NCBI GenBank assembly: GCA_963920705.1
Contig: OY987232.1
Location: 19,995,442 to 20,059,441 of the forward strand
From: Odiellus spinosus
Lineage: Eukaryota; Arthropoda; Arachnida; Opiliones; Phalangiidae
DNA: 64,000 bases
Reading direction: 5' to 3'
The translations under genes and the position numbers were made by a program. This document shows, in pieces, positions 38,065 to 48,359 of the stretch (position 1 is the stretch's first letter; each line of letters starts with the position of its first letter). Below the pieces are notes generated by a model. The model worked only from the letters and a program-made list of their open reading frames with translations. It made no database searches and was not told where the DNA came from.

Positions 38065-38307
38065 AATTCAATATTTCGGAGCAGACAGGACCTTTAATAG
38101 TAAAATTCCCTTCTAACGCGTACCGTATATTAATTTTGTGAGCGGTAGTGAACGGATATTTATTTTTGTTAAAAACCGGTTCTAACAGTTTAATTTATAA
38201 TTAATTTATTTAATTTATTGCAAGAAAAAGTAATTTCAGTTAGCAGTGAGAGTTAAAAACGTAGTGCTTATGTCCGGCCCTTATTTCCGACTAAAGACCA
38301 TGTGACA

Positions 38308-38315
38308 TGACGTCA
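38308..38315 (+). promoter_or_regulatory. CRE-like site upstream of kinesin
   Basis: The perfect palindrome TGACGTCA lies 11 nt before a TATAAAA box (38327-38333). CREB/ATF-family proteins bind this element in animals; its use here is inferred. Confidence 0.5.
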
Positions 38316-38326
38316 CTAGGGCTTCA

Positions 38327-38333
38327 TATAAAA
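38327..38333 (+). promoter_or_regulatory. TATA box of kinesin gene
   Basis: TATAAAA in CATATAAAAAGAGCG. About 200 nt downstream a donor CAG/GTATGT (38532) would close an untranslated first exon, and the acceptor TTTTACTAG (near 38651) opens the leader carrying the start codon. Confidence 0.5.
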
Positions 38334-38672
38334 AGAGCGTCTGCTAGAGGCTGTAAAGTATTTCAAATTTGAAACCGTTACAAGAGCCTCTCCCCTGGCC
38401 TCGATTAGCGTCATTTCGCTTTCATTCTTAATCTAATCAAGATTAATAAATTGTAAGCTTCACGCGTGTTTATTAAGGATCGAATTAGTTTTGTTTTTAA
38501 ATTACGGACACAAAGATATTGAAGAAATCAGGTATGTAAACTTTGACTTAAACTTTTAATGTGTTGTGATTGTCCCTTCTAATTAAGTTTATGTGGAATG
38601 GAATAGCCATTAATACATTGTAGATTAATTATATTCTTTCGCTTTTACTAGGCTTATTTTGCTTACAATTAA

Positions 38673-38774
38673 ATGACCGCAGCTGCTGGCTTTGGAGTAT
38701 TACAGAGAGAGAATTCTTTGATAGCGTTACCAACTCAAGAAAGCTGTACGAACCAAACTCGTATTATCGCCTGA
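38673..38774 (+). CDS. Upstream ORF in the kinesin leader (33 aa)
   Basis: ATG 38673 to TGA 38774 encodes MTAAAGFGVLQRENS followed by 18 more residues, ending 34 nt before the kinesin ATG. Initiation here would reduce or delay kinesin translation. It is not recognised as a protein and may be only regulatory. Confidence 0.4.
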   Translation: MTAAAGFGVLQRENSLIALPTQESCTNQTRIIA

Positions 38775-38808
38775 ACAACGACAATTCTGTGTCTAAATAG
38801 ATTAAATC

Positions 38809-41800
38809 ATGGACAAACCAACAAGAGCGATTAAAATCCCGACATTGGTAACAAGAACGGTAAATCAAATCTTTCAAAACTAATGAAATGGGGATGGGAG
38901 CTTTTTAATGTTAACGTAGGATTCGTTTTTATTTTAGAGAGTAACGAGAGCTACTGGCATTCCAGCACCTGCAACAACCCTTCCTCAACCCGAACATCGC
39001 AATGAAAATAATAAGCGACAGATGCGTGATGATGAGATTGAAGATCTCAATCAAGAGGCGAGTTTTAAACTTTAATTAAGTTTGACATTTTAATTTAAGC
39101 TTACATTGTTTTTTAATAATTTTTAAGAATGCAAATAAAGTTAAACGTCGAAGAACTGACGTAATTTTGAGCCCGACAGCTGCGATTAAAGTCAATGCTA
39201 AGAAAGGTGCGGGGAAAGTTAATTCTCGTCCATTGAGACCAAGCGCAATCAACTCTACAAATTCTGGTTTAATAAGAAATGTCAAAGCGAATGAACCTCG
39301 GCCTTCCATCGCTAAGAAAGCGTATGATTTTAAACAGCCTTCAATAACGAAACCTGTAAGTTTTTATAATTTCTTAATCTATTTAATCTTAAATTAATCT
39401 GGTTTTAATCAAAATGAAAGCCAGTAAGTCTAAATTAAGCCAAAACTTTTGTTATTATTAATCAATTAAACCCAATTATCAGTGTTTATTTATAATTCTT
39501 AATCAATTGATCTGAATTGTGTTTTTGACACTAATTCCTGATCAAATAATCCCAATAGCTTTTAATTTCAATTGATTAAATTGAATTAGTTTCAGTTAAT
39601 CCAATTTAATTGAAAGTTATAATGGTTTTTTGTTTCAGAATGTTCCCAAATCATCATTAGCGGCATCGACTCGCCCTTCATTGAGAGCCAATTTGACAAA
39701 AAACCCCGTTGCTTCCACCGTTAATTCTTCCAAACCCGTTAGTTCGAATTTTTAAATTTATTTTTATTTATAGCATTGATAACTGGAACTTTTGCGTTAA
39801 TAGGCCATTGCTGCGACAAAGAGATTGCCGTGGGACACGAGAGGAAAGATTCAAGACACTAGAGCTCAACTTGAGCGACTTCTAGCCGAGAATAAGGGCT
39901 TAAGGGAAGAAAACGCTGATCTAAATGAGAGAGTAACCAATCTCGAGACGGAAAATATAACTCTAGCCACGGATATCGCCCAAAAAGAAGACACTTTGAG
40001 GCAGACCAATGTTGTTCTTGCGTAAGTTGTAGATTTTTTGTCTTTTCAATAGATTGATCACGTATTTTAAGCCTTATTTCTTTATTGATTGCTACTCTTT
40101 AAGCTTTTTTTCTCTATTGATCGCGTCTTTAAGCCTTTTTTTCTCTATTGATCGCATCTTTAAGCCTTTTTTCTCTATTGATCGCGTCTTTAAGCCTTTT
40201 TTCTCTATTGATCGTGTCATTTTCAGCTTTCTATCTACTGATCAGGTCTCTATTAGCTTTTGTATCAATCGATCGATCGCTCTCATTTTAATCAAAGTTG
40301 GTTTTTTAACAAATTCTTAAATTTAAATCTCCAAACATTTAATTTCTTGACAGTAACTTGCAAACTGAACTTCCGCAGTTGAAGTCTAAAATAAATACGC
40401 TAGAAAGTACGATGGCTTTACAGCGAATGGAAAACCAATCATTAACTAAGAAAATTGAAGATTTAAAAATAAAAATTGACGACTTAACTGCGAAAAATTC
40501 GAATTTGACCCTGGAGTGTTCAGAAAAAGACGCTCTAACTTACGATCTTCAATCGAAACTTACCGCTCTTCAAGCTCAAATGGAACAATTGCTGATAAAA
40601 CTCCGGGAAAATGAAATGTTACGAAGAAAACAACATAATCTAATATTGGAGCTAAAAGTAAGTAGCCTTAAATTTTAAACTAATTATTTTCTAGTCTATT
40701 TTTCTTAATTTTAAGAGTTTGACCTTGATTTGTTTTATTTGAAGGGCAATATCCGCGTTTTCTGCCGAGTTCGACCAGTTTCAGCTAACGTTGAAAAGAG
40801 TAATATTGAGTTCCGGAGTGAGAAAGTTATCGCAATTCAAAAACCCGTTAAAGACGTAAGTTTTAAGTCTTAAACAAGTTTGGATTAGATTTTTTTGGGT
40901 TTTTTTTTTTAAAGTTTGGGTTAGGAAGTTATTAGTTTTAACGATTGGGATAGAAAAGTCTTTGGTTTTATTAACAATTGGGCTAGAAAACCTCTTTTAA
41001 TTTTTATTAAAAACTGGGTCACAAAACTTTTAATATTTATTGACAATTGGGTAACAAAACTTGAGTATTTAACAATTGGGTTAGAAGTTAGTTTAAAAAT
41101 TTAGCAACCAAAATTTTTTGGATGAATTAAAACCCTCTTTTGTATAATTTTTCTCAATTTATTTTACAGGGGGTGTATTATTTATTTAATTTATTTTACA
41201 GGGGGTGTATTATTTATTTAATTTATTTTACAGGGGGTGTATTATTTAATTTATTTTACAGGGGGTGTATTATTTAATTTATTTTACAGGGGGTGTATTA
41301 TTTATTTAATTTATTTTACAGGGGGTGTATTATTTATTTAATTTATTTTACAGGGGGTGTATTATTTAATTTATTTTACAGGGGGTGTATTATTTATTTA
41401 ATTTATTTTACAGGGGGTGTATTATTTATTTAATTTATTTTACAGGGGGTGTATTATTTATATTATTTATTTTCCAGGGGGTGTGTTATTAAATTTATTT
41501 TACAGGGGGGTGTATTCTTTAATTAATTTCAACGGGGGTATACTATTTATTAACTTAATTTTACAGGGGGTGTATTCTTCATTTAATTTATTTTCCAGGG
41601 GGTGTGTTATTTAATTTATTTTACAGGGGGTGTATTCTTTAATTAATTTCCCGGGGGGTATACTATTTATTAATTTAATTTTACAAGGGGTGTATTCTTT
41701 AATTCATTTTACAGGGGGTGTATTATTTTTTTTACATTTTATTTTGTAGAAAAGTTCAAATTCGAAAGCCCCATCTTTCTTCGAGTTTAAACTAGACCAC

Positions 41801-43227
41801 GTATTCGAGCCCACGGCAACTCAAAGCCAAATTTTCGAAGAAGTTTCCCTATTAATACAAAATGTTTTGGATGGGTTCAACGTATGCATATTCGCGTATG
41901 GTCAAACGGGTTCCGGGAAAACTCACACTATGCAAGCCCCGCCCGGTATCCACGATTTCAACTTGGAGAAAGAGAACCCAGATATTGGAATTATACCACG
42001 GAGCGTCCAGACAATCTTCAAACTTTCTGAAGAGTCAAAACTTCACGGATGGAAAGTAAGAAAGAATTTTTTAACAATTTTGGAAGTTAGGCTTAATGTT
42101 CGGGGATCATTTTAGTTTTTGTACTTTGCTTTTGGGGAAATTAAGTCTTGGCTATGTAATTTTGTTGTGTAATGTTCCGCTCCATTTTGCTTGATGGTTA
42201 ATTTTTAGTACTCGATGAAAGTCAGTATGGTCGAAATCTACAACGAGAAACTGAAAGATCTTCTAGGTGATGTTGGTGGAACGAATGAATTTTCATCTAG
42301 TATTTGTAACCAGTCTCAACAAAATGATCTGTACATTGGAGAAGTAGATGGCGTTGCCATTCTGCACAACATTACAGTCTTCACTGTACAAACCGAAAAA
42401 GAAGTAAGCCCTACTCTTTATCTGGAACTTTCTCCGTGCCTTTCGCTATGAATCTTTTAATTTGCCCCAACCTCTCTCATTAAACCTTTTCTTTCTCTGT
42501 ATTTCACATTTTAGGTGTATCGCCTATTGAAGTTCGCGCGCAGACACCGTAGTACAGCGGCCACGGCTAAGAATGAACATTCATCACGATCCCATTGCAT
42601 TTTTATGTTACGAGTGACTGGTGTAAATGAAACAACGGGCGAAACTTGCGATGGTATGTCTTAGTTCTAATAATTTTTAATGCTTCCAAAAAAGTTATAC
42701 GCTTAATTTATTTATTATTTTATGGTTTTGTTTTCTAGGTACTCTAAATCTCGTGGATTTATCAGGCAGTGAAAAATTTGGGGAAGGAAATCTGCTTGTG
42801 GAGAAAGCTGGAGAAACCAAAAACATTAATCAATCGTTGACATCTCTGACGAATGTTATCTTGGCTCTCTCCAAAAATGTAAGATTCAAAACTGACTTAT
42901 TATTTTGGGTTTCGAATTGTGGGGAGAAATCAGAACAATTTGGGCTGATTAAAATGTAAATTATACAAATCCATGTACGAAGAGTAGATTGTTTCTAATT
43001 AGAGCATTTTCCTTATTCTTTCGGGTTATTAGAGCGAACACATTCCATACCGAAACAGCAAATTAACTCATTTATTGAAGAATTCGCTTGGTGGAAATTC
43101 GAAAACTTTAATGGTAGTAAATGTTTCGCCGGACTTAAACAATATAAAAGAAACAATAAGCAGTCTTCGTTTTGCGACCAAAGTCAACGAAACTAAAATA
43201 GGTTGCGCCAGTAAAGTTAAAGCCTGA
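38809..43227 (+). CDS. KIFC1: Kinesin-14 with C-terminal motor (KIFC1/Ncd-like)
   Basis: Exons: 38809-38859, 38938-39057, 39128-39355, 39639-39737, 39804-40021, 40354-40657, 40745-40855, 41750-42055, 42209-42403, 42515-42653, 42739-42878, 43033-43227; 701 codons, all phases consistent. Layout: basic Ser/Pro/Lys-rich tail (1-165, probable microtubule and importin binding), coiled coil (about 180-335), neck and motor from [15 protein letters not shown] (about 337). The P-loop GQTGSGKT is at about 428-435, switch I NEHSSRSH at about 564-571, switch II DLSGSE at about 597-602. Such motors walk to microtubule minus ends, dimerise by the coil and focus spindle poles. Oddities: switch II continues KF rather than the usual R, and INQSL replaces the usual INRSL. 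Intron 2 appears to use a GC donor, and intron 7 is filled with splice-acceptor-like repeats. Confidence 0.95.
39058..39127 (+). other. Probable GC-AG intron in kinesin gene
   Basis: CAAGAG/GCGAGT to TTTTTAAG/AAT keeps phase 0 and continues into NANKVKRRR. The only nearby GT (39062) leads to an immediate stop, so the GC donor is the better reading. Confidence 0.7.
40095..40225. repeat. About 30-bp degenerate repeat in kinesin intron 5
   Basis: Four to five units of CTCTATTGATCGCGTCTTTA plus AGCCTTTTTT, with base changes. Confidence 0.75.
41148..41735 (+). repeat. Satellite S, sense block inside kinesin intron 7 (16 acceptor-like monomers)
   Basis: Monomers of 32 or 28 bp, GGGGGTGTATTATTTATTTA then a T-rich run ending TTTTACAG. 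I count 16 units ending in C/T-AG before a G run, at 41169, 41201, 41233, 41261, 41289, 41321, 41353, 41381, 41413, 41445, 41477, 41505, 41566, 41598, 41626 and 41714 (position of the G of AG). Later units are more diverged. It lies just upstream of the real acceptor at 41749. Confidence 0.95.
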
Positions 43228-43346
43228 TTTAGGCTCATTATCTTGCATTTAATGTTTTAAATGTTGAAGGAAAAAAGTACAGTTTTAAAGAATTTTATTT
43301 CTGTTTTATGTTTTAACTTTTTTTAAATAATGTTTTTACTTTTTTA

Positions 43347-43352
43347 AATAAA
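43347..43352 (+). terminator. Kinesin poly(A) signal
   Basis: AATAAA 120 nt after the kinesin stop; a second copy lies about 20 nt on. Confidence 0.55.
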
Positions 43353-43499
43353 AAAAATTTTGAATATCAAATAAATTTTATTGAAATAACAAGAGTATCT
43401 TTGATGAAAAGCCACAAAAGAGTAAGTAAATTATTTTGAATGGTTGTAAGGGGCGACCCCTTAGAAAAAAAATTAAAAATAGCCAAGGGGTATCCCCTA

Positions 43500-43640
43500 C
43501 AAGAAATAACCGTGGCATTCCTGGCGTCGTGGTAGAGCCTTGGGTCCCGAGTTGGAATCGTGCAATAAGCAACGCATTCGTGGCCTCGCGGTAGAGTGTA
43601 GGGTCGCGGAGTTAAGGGTCCCGAGTTCATTACATAATTT
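43500..43640 (+). ncRNA. Two degenerate tRNA-like units
   Basis: Two units with TGGCGTCGTGGTAGAGC and TGGCCTCGCGGTAGAG (A box-like) and GGGTCCCGAGTT ends (weak B box). They stand before the main plus-strand tRNA-like cluster and look like decayed members of another tRNA type. Confidence 0.4.
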
Positions 43641-43779
43641 TAATTGAAAACTGTTGGAAGTTAGCCTGGTCATAAAGTTGCAAGAGCGAGGGACTTAGTG
43701 GTTAAAGTCTTCATCTTGGCTTGATATATATATATATAGACGGGAGCGTTGGGAAAACTCTGAGTTAGCGGGTTGTTTA

Positions 43780-44620
43780 TAGTAATTAGTGAGACAGTGG
43801 CTGTAGTGTTAAAGGCGTTGGCACGGTAAGCGGCAGATGGTGGGTTCGAATCCCACGTCGGTCTAAATGCCCGGGAGTGTTGTGTAAAATTCTGAGTTAG
43901 CGGGTTGGTTACAGTAATGCGTGAGCCAGTGGCTGAAGTGTTAAAGGCGTTGGCTCGGTTCGAAATGCCCGGGTGTGTTGGAATGCAATGGGCGGGCTGA
44001 TTATTTATTTTAATTGGAAGAGTTTGTGGAGTGTTGTAACAAAACTTCAAGTTAGCGGGTTTCTTACAATGTGAATCAGTGGCTAAAGTGTTAAAGGCGT
44101 TGGCTCGGTAAGCGGCAGATGGTGGGTTCGAATCCTACGTCGGTCTATGTACCCGGGAGTGTTGTCACAAAGCTCCGAGTTAGCGGGTTGCTTAGAAGGT
44201 GGCGTGAGCCAGTGGCTAAAGTGGTAAAGCTAAGAGGCGGGTGGTGGGTTTGAGTCCTGAGCCGATGCATATACGCGGAAGTGTCGGGATAGGTGGCTTG
44301 ATTATTTATTTTAATTGGAAGAGTTAGCTGGGAGTGTTGTAGCGAAAGTCCAAGTTAGCTGGTATCTTACAACAAGCAGTGGCTGAAGTAGTAAAGCGTT
44401 GGCATTGTAAGCGCCGTGACTCGGGTTCGAATCCCAAGACGGTCTATATACCCGGGAGTGTTGGTTAACAACTCCAAGTTAGCGGGTTGCATACAAGATG
44501 TCGCGTCAGCCAAAGTGATAGAGCGTGGGCTCGCAAAGCGCCGTATCGTGGGTTCGAATCCCATGACGGTCCATGGACCCGGGAGTGTTGCAAAGCTCCA
44601 AGTTAGCGGGTTGCTTATGA
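43780..44620 (+). repeat. Plus-strand cluster of tRNA-like units (about 6)
   Basis: Composite units of about 120-170 bp. Each has a roughly 76-nt tRNA-like part (CAGTGGCTAAAGTGTTAAAG as A-box region, GGTGGGTTCGAATCCCAC as B box and perfect T stem) and a tail ACCCGGGAGTGTTG..AGTTAGCGGGTTGCTTA, whose CCCG and CGGG can pair. Units lie near 43793-43867, 43919-43960 (no B box), 44069-44144, 44206-44268, 44376-44445 and 44498-44570. Acceptor stems do not pair well, so these are tRNA-derived repeats, not confident tRNA genes. Confidence 0.75.
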
Positions 44621-44939
44621 CAAGGGTGCGAACGCTACGCAGACCGATACAGATGCCGAGAGTTGGAAACCAGCGGGTTTTGTCAGTGCAGAGGACGGAG
44701 AGGACATGCTATGCAGATCAAGACAATCAAAGACGGACGGACGAAGGACGAAGGACGAAGGACGGCGGACGGAAGGACGATTCCACGATTCAAATTCAAG
44801 TCAAGAAAAAGTCCAAGTACAAGTACAAGTGCACAGTGGCACAGACATAGACAGAAGGCAGAACGGGAGAAGAGTAGAGTCGGCACTATGGAGGTACCGG
44901 TCCTGGCTGCGGTGGTGGCGGAAGCGCTGGTGCAGGGTG

Positions 44940-45655
44940 AAGGAACCCTTTTACTTTTTTCTTCTACCTATCTATCTCTACTCTTCCTCTCTGCCCTCTC
45001 TATGCTCTATCTCCCGCCTCTCTCTTCTTTATCCTCTTACTCTCTCCTCGCTATCCTCTTACTCTCTTTATTCTCTCTCTACTCGGTCCTCTCTCTACTC
45101 TCTCTATCCTCTCCTCTCTCTACTTCCTTTTATTTGGGCTCTCTTTATTCTTTATCCTCTCCTCACTCTCTTCTCTCCCCTCTTTCTCCTTATCCTCTAC
45201 TCTCTCTCTCCTCACTCTCTTTATCCTACCTCTCTCTACTCTCTTCTCTATCCTCTCTCTTCTTTATCCTCTTTCTCCTTCTTTACTCTCCTCTCTCTCC
45301 TTACTCTCTCCTTTCTCCTCTCTCTACTTCCTTTTATTTTTTTCTCGCCTCTCCTATCTTTATTCTTTTCTCTCCTCTCTCTCTTTATCCTCTCTCCTCA
45401 CTCTCTTCTCTCCCCTCCTTCTCCTTACTCTCTTCTTTATCCTCTCTCTACTCTCTCTCCTCACTCTCTTTATCCTACCTCGCTCTACTCTCTATCCTCT
45501 CTCTCTCTCTCTCTCTACTATCTCTCCTTGCTCTCTTCTATACTCTCTCTATCCTTGCTCTTCTCTTCACTATCCTCACTTCCTACTCTCTTCTCTATCC
45601 CTCCTTACTCTCTTCTCTATCCCCTCCGTTCATACTCACCTCCGCTCTTCACGCA
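44940..45655 (+). repeat. CT-rich low-complexity tract (about 0.7 kb)
   Basis: Almost free of G: CTCTCTACTCTCTATCCTCTC-type sequence with scattered A. The long Ser/Leu/Tyr frames through it are composition artefacts. It could form triplex or other non-B DNA. It is preceded at 44735-44790 by ACGAAGG repeats. Confidence 0.9.
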
Positions 45656-45779
45656 AGTCCTCTCCCCACCTCTTCCTGCATACGCCCCACGCCCTTGCAA
45701 TTTTTTTCTACACTTCCGGTTATACAGACCGTCACCATCCGTCGTAAAATAAATAAAGAAGATGCACGTTAGCTTTCCG

Positions 45780-46990
45780 TCCGATTGCACCGCTTTCCCT
45801 ACTTTAGCCACTATCTCACGCAACCCACCAACTTGGAGTTGTACAACAACACTCCCGGGTATATAGACCGACAAGGAATTCGAACCCACGATACAGCGCT
45901 CTATCACTTTCGCCACTGACTGACGCGACATCTTGTAAACAACCCGCTAACTTGGAATTGTTAACCAACACTCCCGGGTTTATAGCCGACGTGGGATTCG
46001 AACCCACCATCTACCGCTTAACGAGCCAACGCTTTACTACTTTAGCTACTGACGCTTGCCTTTCCTAACCTTGGAACTTATTGCTTCGTTACATTCCCGG
46101 GTAACGACAAACTCTTCAAATTAAAATAAATAATCTATCCGTCCATTGGATTCAAACCCGCGACCTGCCGCTTATCGAGCCACCGCTTTACTACTGCAGC
46201 CACTCAATAACGCTATTTGGTAAGATACCCGCTAACTTCGAGTTTTTCATAACACTCCCAGGTATATAAGCGCCGTGGGATTCGAACCCACCATCTACCG
46301 CTTAACGAGCCAACGCTTTACTACGTTAGCTACTGACGCTTGCCTTTCCATAGCTTGGAACTTATTGCTTCGTTACACTCCCGGGTAACGACAAACTCTT
46401 CACATTAAAATAAATAATCTAGCCGTCCATTGGATTCGAACCCGCGACCTGCCGCTTATCGAGCCAACGCTTTACTACTTTAGCTACTGACGCTTCCCTT
46501 TCAAAAGCTTGGAACTTATTGCTTTGTTACACTCCCGGGTAACGACAAACTCTTCACATTAAAATAAATAAATAATCTAGCCTTAAATTGGATTCGAACC
46601 CGCGACCTGCCGCTTAACGAGCCAACGCTTTACTACTTTAGCTACTGACGCTTGCCTTTCCTAAACTTCTAACTTGCTGCTTTGTTACAACACTCCCGGG
46701 TTCCCATTAAAATAAATAATCTTGCCATCCATTGGATTCGAACCCACCATTTGCCGCTTAACGAGCTAACGCTTTAACACTTTAGCCACTGACTCACACC
46801 ATTTTATTAAAACCCGCTAAATTGTTGTTTTCTTCCAACACTCCCAGGTAACGACAAACTCTTTCAATTAAAATAAATAATCAAGCCGCCCATCGGATTC
46901 GAACTCGCCCTCCCGCGCTTAGCGACCCGACGCTTTAAAACTTTAGCCACTCATTCACGCTATTCTGGAAGAAACCCGCTAACTTGGTGT
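45780..46990 (-). repeat. Minus-strand cluster of tRNA-like units (8)
   Basis: Eight copies of the same composite unit in reverse orientation. B-box reverse complements (GGATTCGAACCCACC or close) lie near 45876, 45989, 46147, 46276, 46430, 46588, 46732 and 46888, each followed by the anticodon-arm region (CCGCTTAACGAGCCAACGC) and the A-box region (TACTTTAGCTACTGACG). The ACTCCCGGGT tail word sits between units. Several units also contain AAATTAAAATAAATAATC spacers. Confidence 0.75.
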
Positions 46991-47039
46991 TTTGTTAAAA
47001 CACTCAATATTTAAACTTCAATTTTTCTGTTTTGTTCCT

Positions 47040-48003
47040 TTACAAGGGGTAAAAAAAATGATAAATCCACCCCCTGTAAAAAAATAAACGATAAATACAC
47101 CCCCTGTAAAAATAAATAAATAATAAATACACCCCCTGTAAAACTAAATAAATAATAAATACACCCCCTGTAAAAATAAATAAATAATAAATACACCCCC
47201 TGTAAAAATAAATAAACGATAAATACATCCCCTGTAAAAATAAATAAATGATAAATACACCCCCTGTAAAAATAAACGATAAATACATCCCCTGTAAAAA
47301 TAAATAAATGATAAATACACCCCCTGTAAAAATAAATAAACGATAAATACACCCCCTGTAAAAATAAATAAACGATAAACACACCCCCTGTAAAAATAAA
47401 TAAACGATAAATACACCCCCTGTAAAAATATATATATAATAAATACATCCCCTGTAAAAATAAATAAATGATAAATACACCCCCTGTAAAAATAAATAAA
47501 CGATAAATACACCCCCTGTAAAAATAAATAAACGATAAACACACCCCCTGTAAAAATAAATAAACGATAAACACACCCCCTGTAAAAATAAATAAACGAT
47601 AAACACACCCCCTGTAAAAATAAATAAATGATAAATACACCCCCTGTAAAAATAAATAAACGATAAATACACCCCCTGTAAAAATAAATAAATGATAAAT
47701 AAACCCCCTGTAAAAATAATAAACGATAACTACACCCCCTGTAAAAATAAACGAACGATAAATACACCCACTGTCAAAATAAATAAATAATAAATAACCC
47801 TCCTGTTAAAATAAATAAACGATAAATACACCCCCTGTAAAAATAATAAACGATAACTACTCCCCCTGTAAAAATAAACGAACGATAAATACACCCCCTG
47901 TAAAAATAAATAAATAATAAATAAACCTCCTGTAAAAATAAATAAATAATAATTACACACCCTGTAAAAATAAATAAACAATAAATACACCCCCTGCAAA
48001 AAT
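47040..48003 (-). repeat. Satellite S, minus block of about 30 monomers
   Basis: 32-bp monomers read on the plus strand as ATAAATACACCCCCTGTAAA with AAATAAATAA spacers; on the minus strand each ends TTTTTACAGGGGGTG. The left edge carries TTTACAAGGGGTAAAA, half of the palindrome found at the far end of the large array. Open frames across it are by-products of the monomer. Confidence 0.95.
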
Positions 48004-48353
48004 AAATAATATATACTACTCTTGAAAAACTACTCTTTGAAAAACTAATCATGAAAAACAAACGTTAGCTTCTTGTTGTTGTTGTTGTTGTAGTATCGAG
48101 TATTTCGTAATAAATACACAAAAATATTTTTTCTTAATTAGATTTTTATGTTGAAATAATTTTTTTAACATATAATTCTACATTCAAAGAATATTTTGAA
48201 TTATTTGGAGATAATTTTCAATTCAATGTAAAAACTTAACTGTTTTTATCCCCAAGAAAATTTCGTTTCTAATTTCATTGTTTGTTTCGAACATAATCGC
48301 GCGTTAAGTAATAATAGGCTCATGCCTAAAAATAAATATAGATTATTCTAACG

Positions 48354-48359
48354 TTTATT
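48354..48359 (-). terminator. Poly(A) signal overlapping the stop of the Cys-rich gene
   Basis: On the minus strand GCTAATAAACG contains the TAA stop and AATAAA overlapping it, which would leave a very short 3' UTR. Confidence 0.4.

Noticed and set aside
44663..45772. Open frames of about 350-370 codons rich in Ser, Leu and Tyr
   Set aside because: They run through the CT-rich low-complexity tract; two overlapping frames look alike, which is expected of composition and not of a gene.
43780..46990. Functional tRNA genes
   Set aside because: B box and T stem are good, but acceptor stems do not pair and anticodon arms are irregular in the units I folded by eye; kept as tRNA-like repeats.
47011..48061. 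Overlapping minus-strand frames with YRGCIYRLFIF-type repeats
   Set aside because: They are translations of satellite S monomers in all three frames; no start context, splice sites or non-repeat domain.
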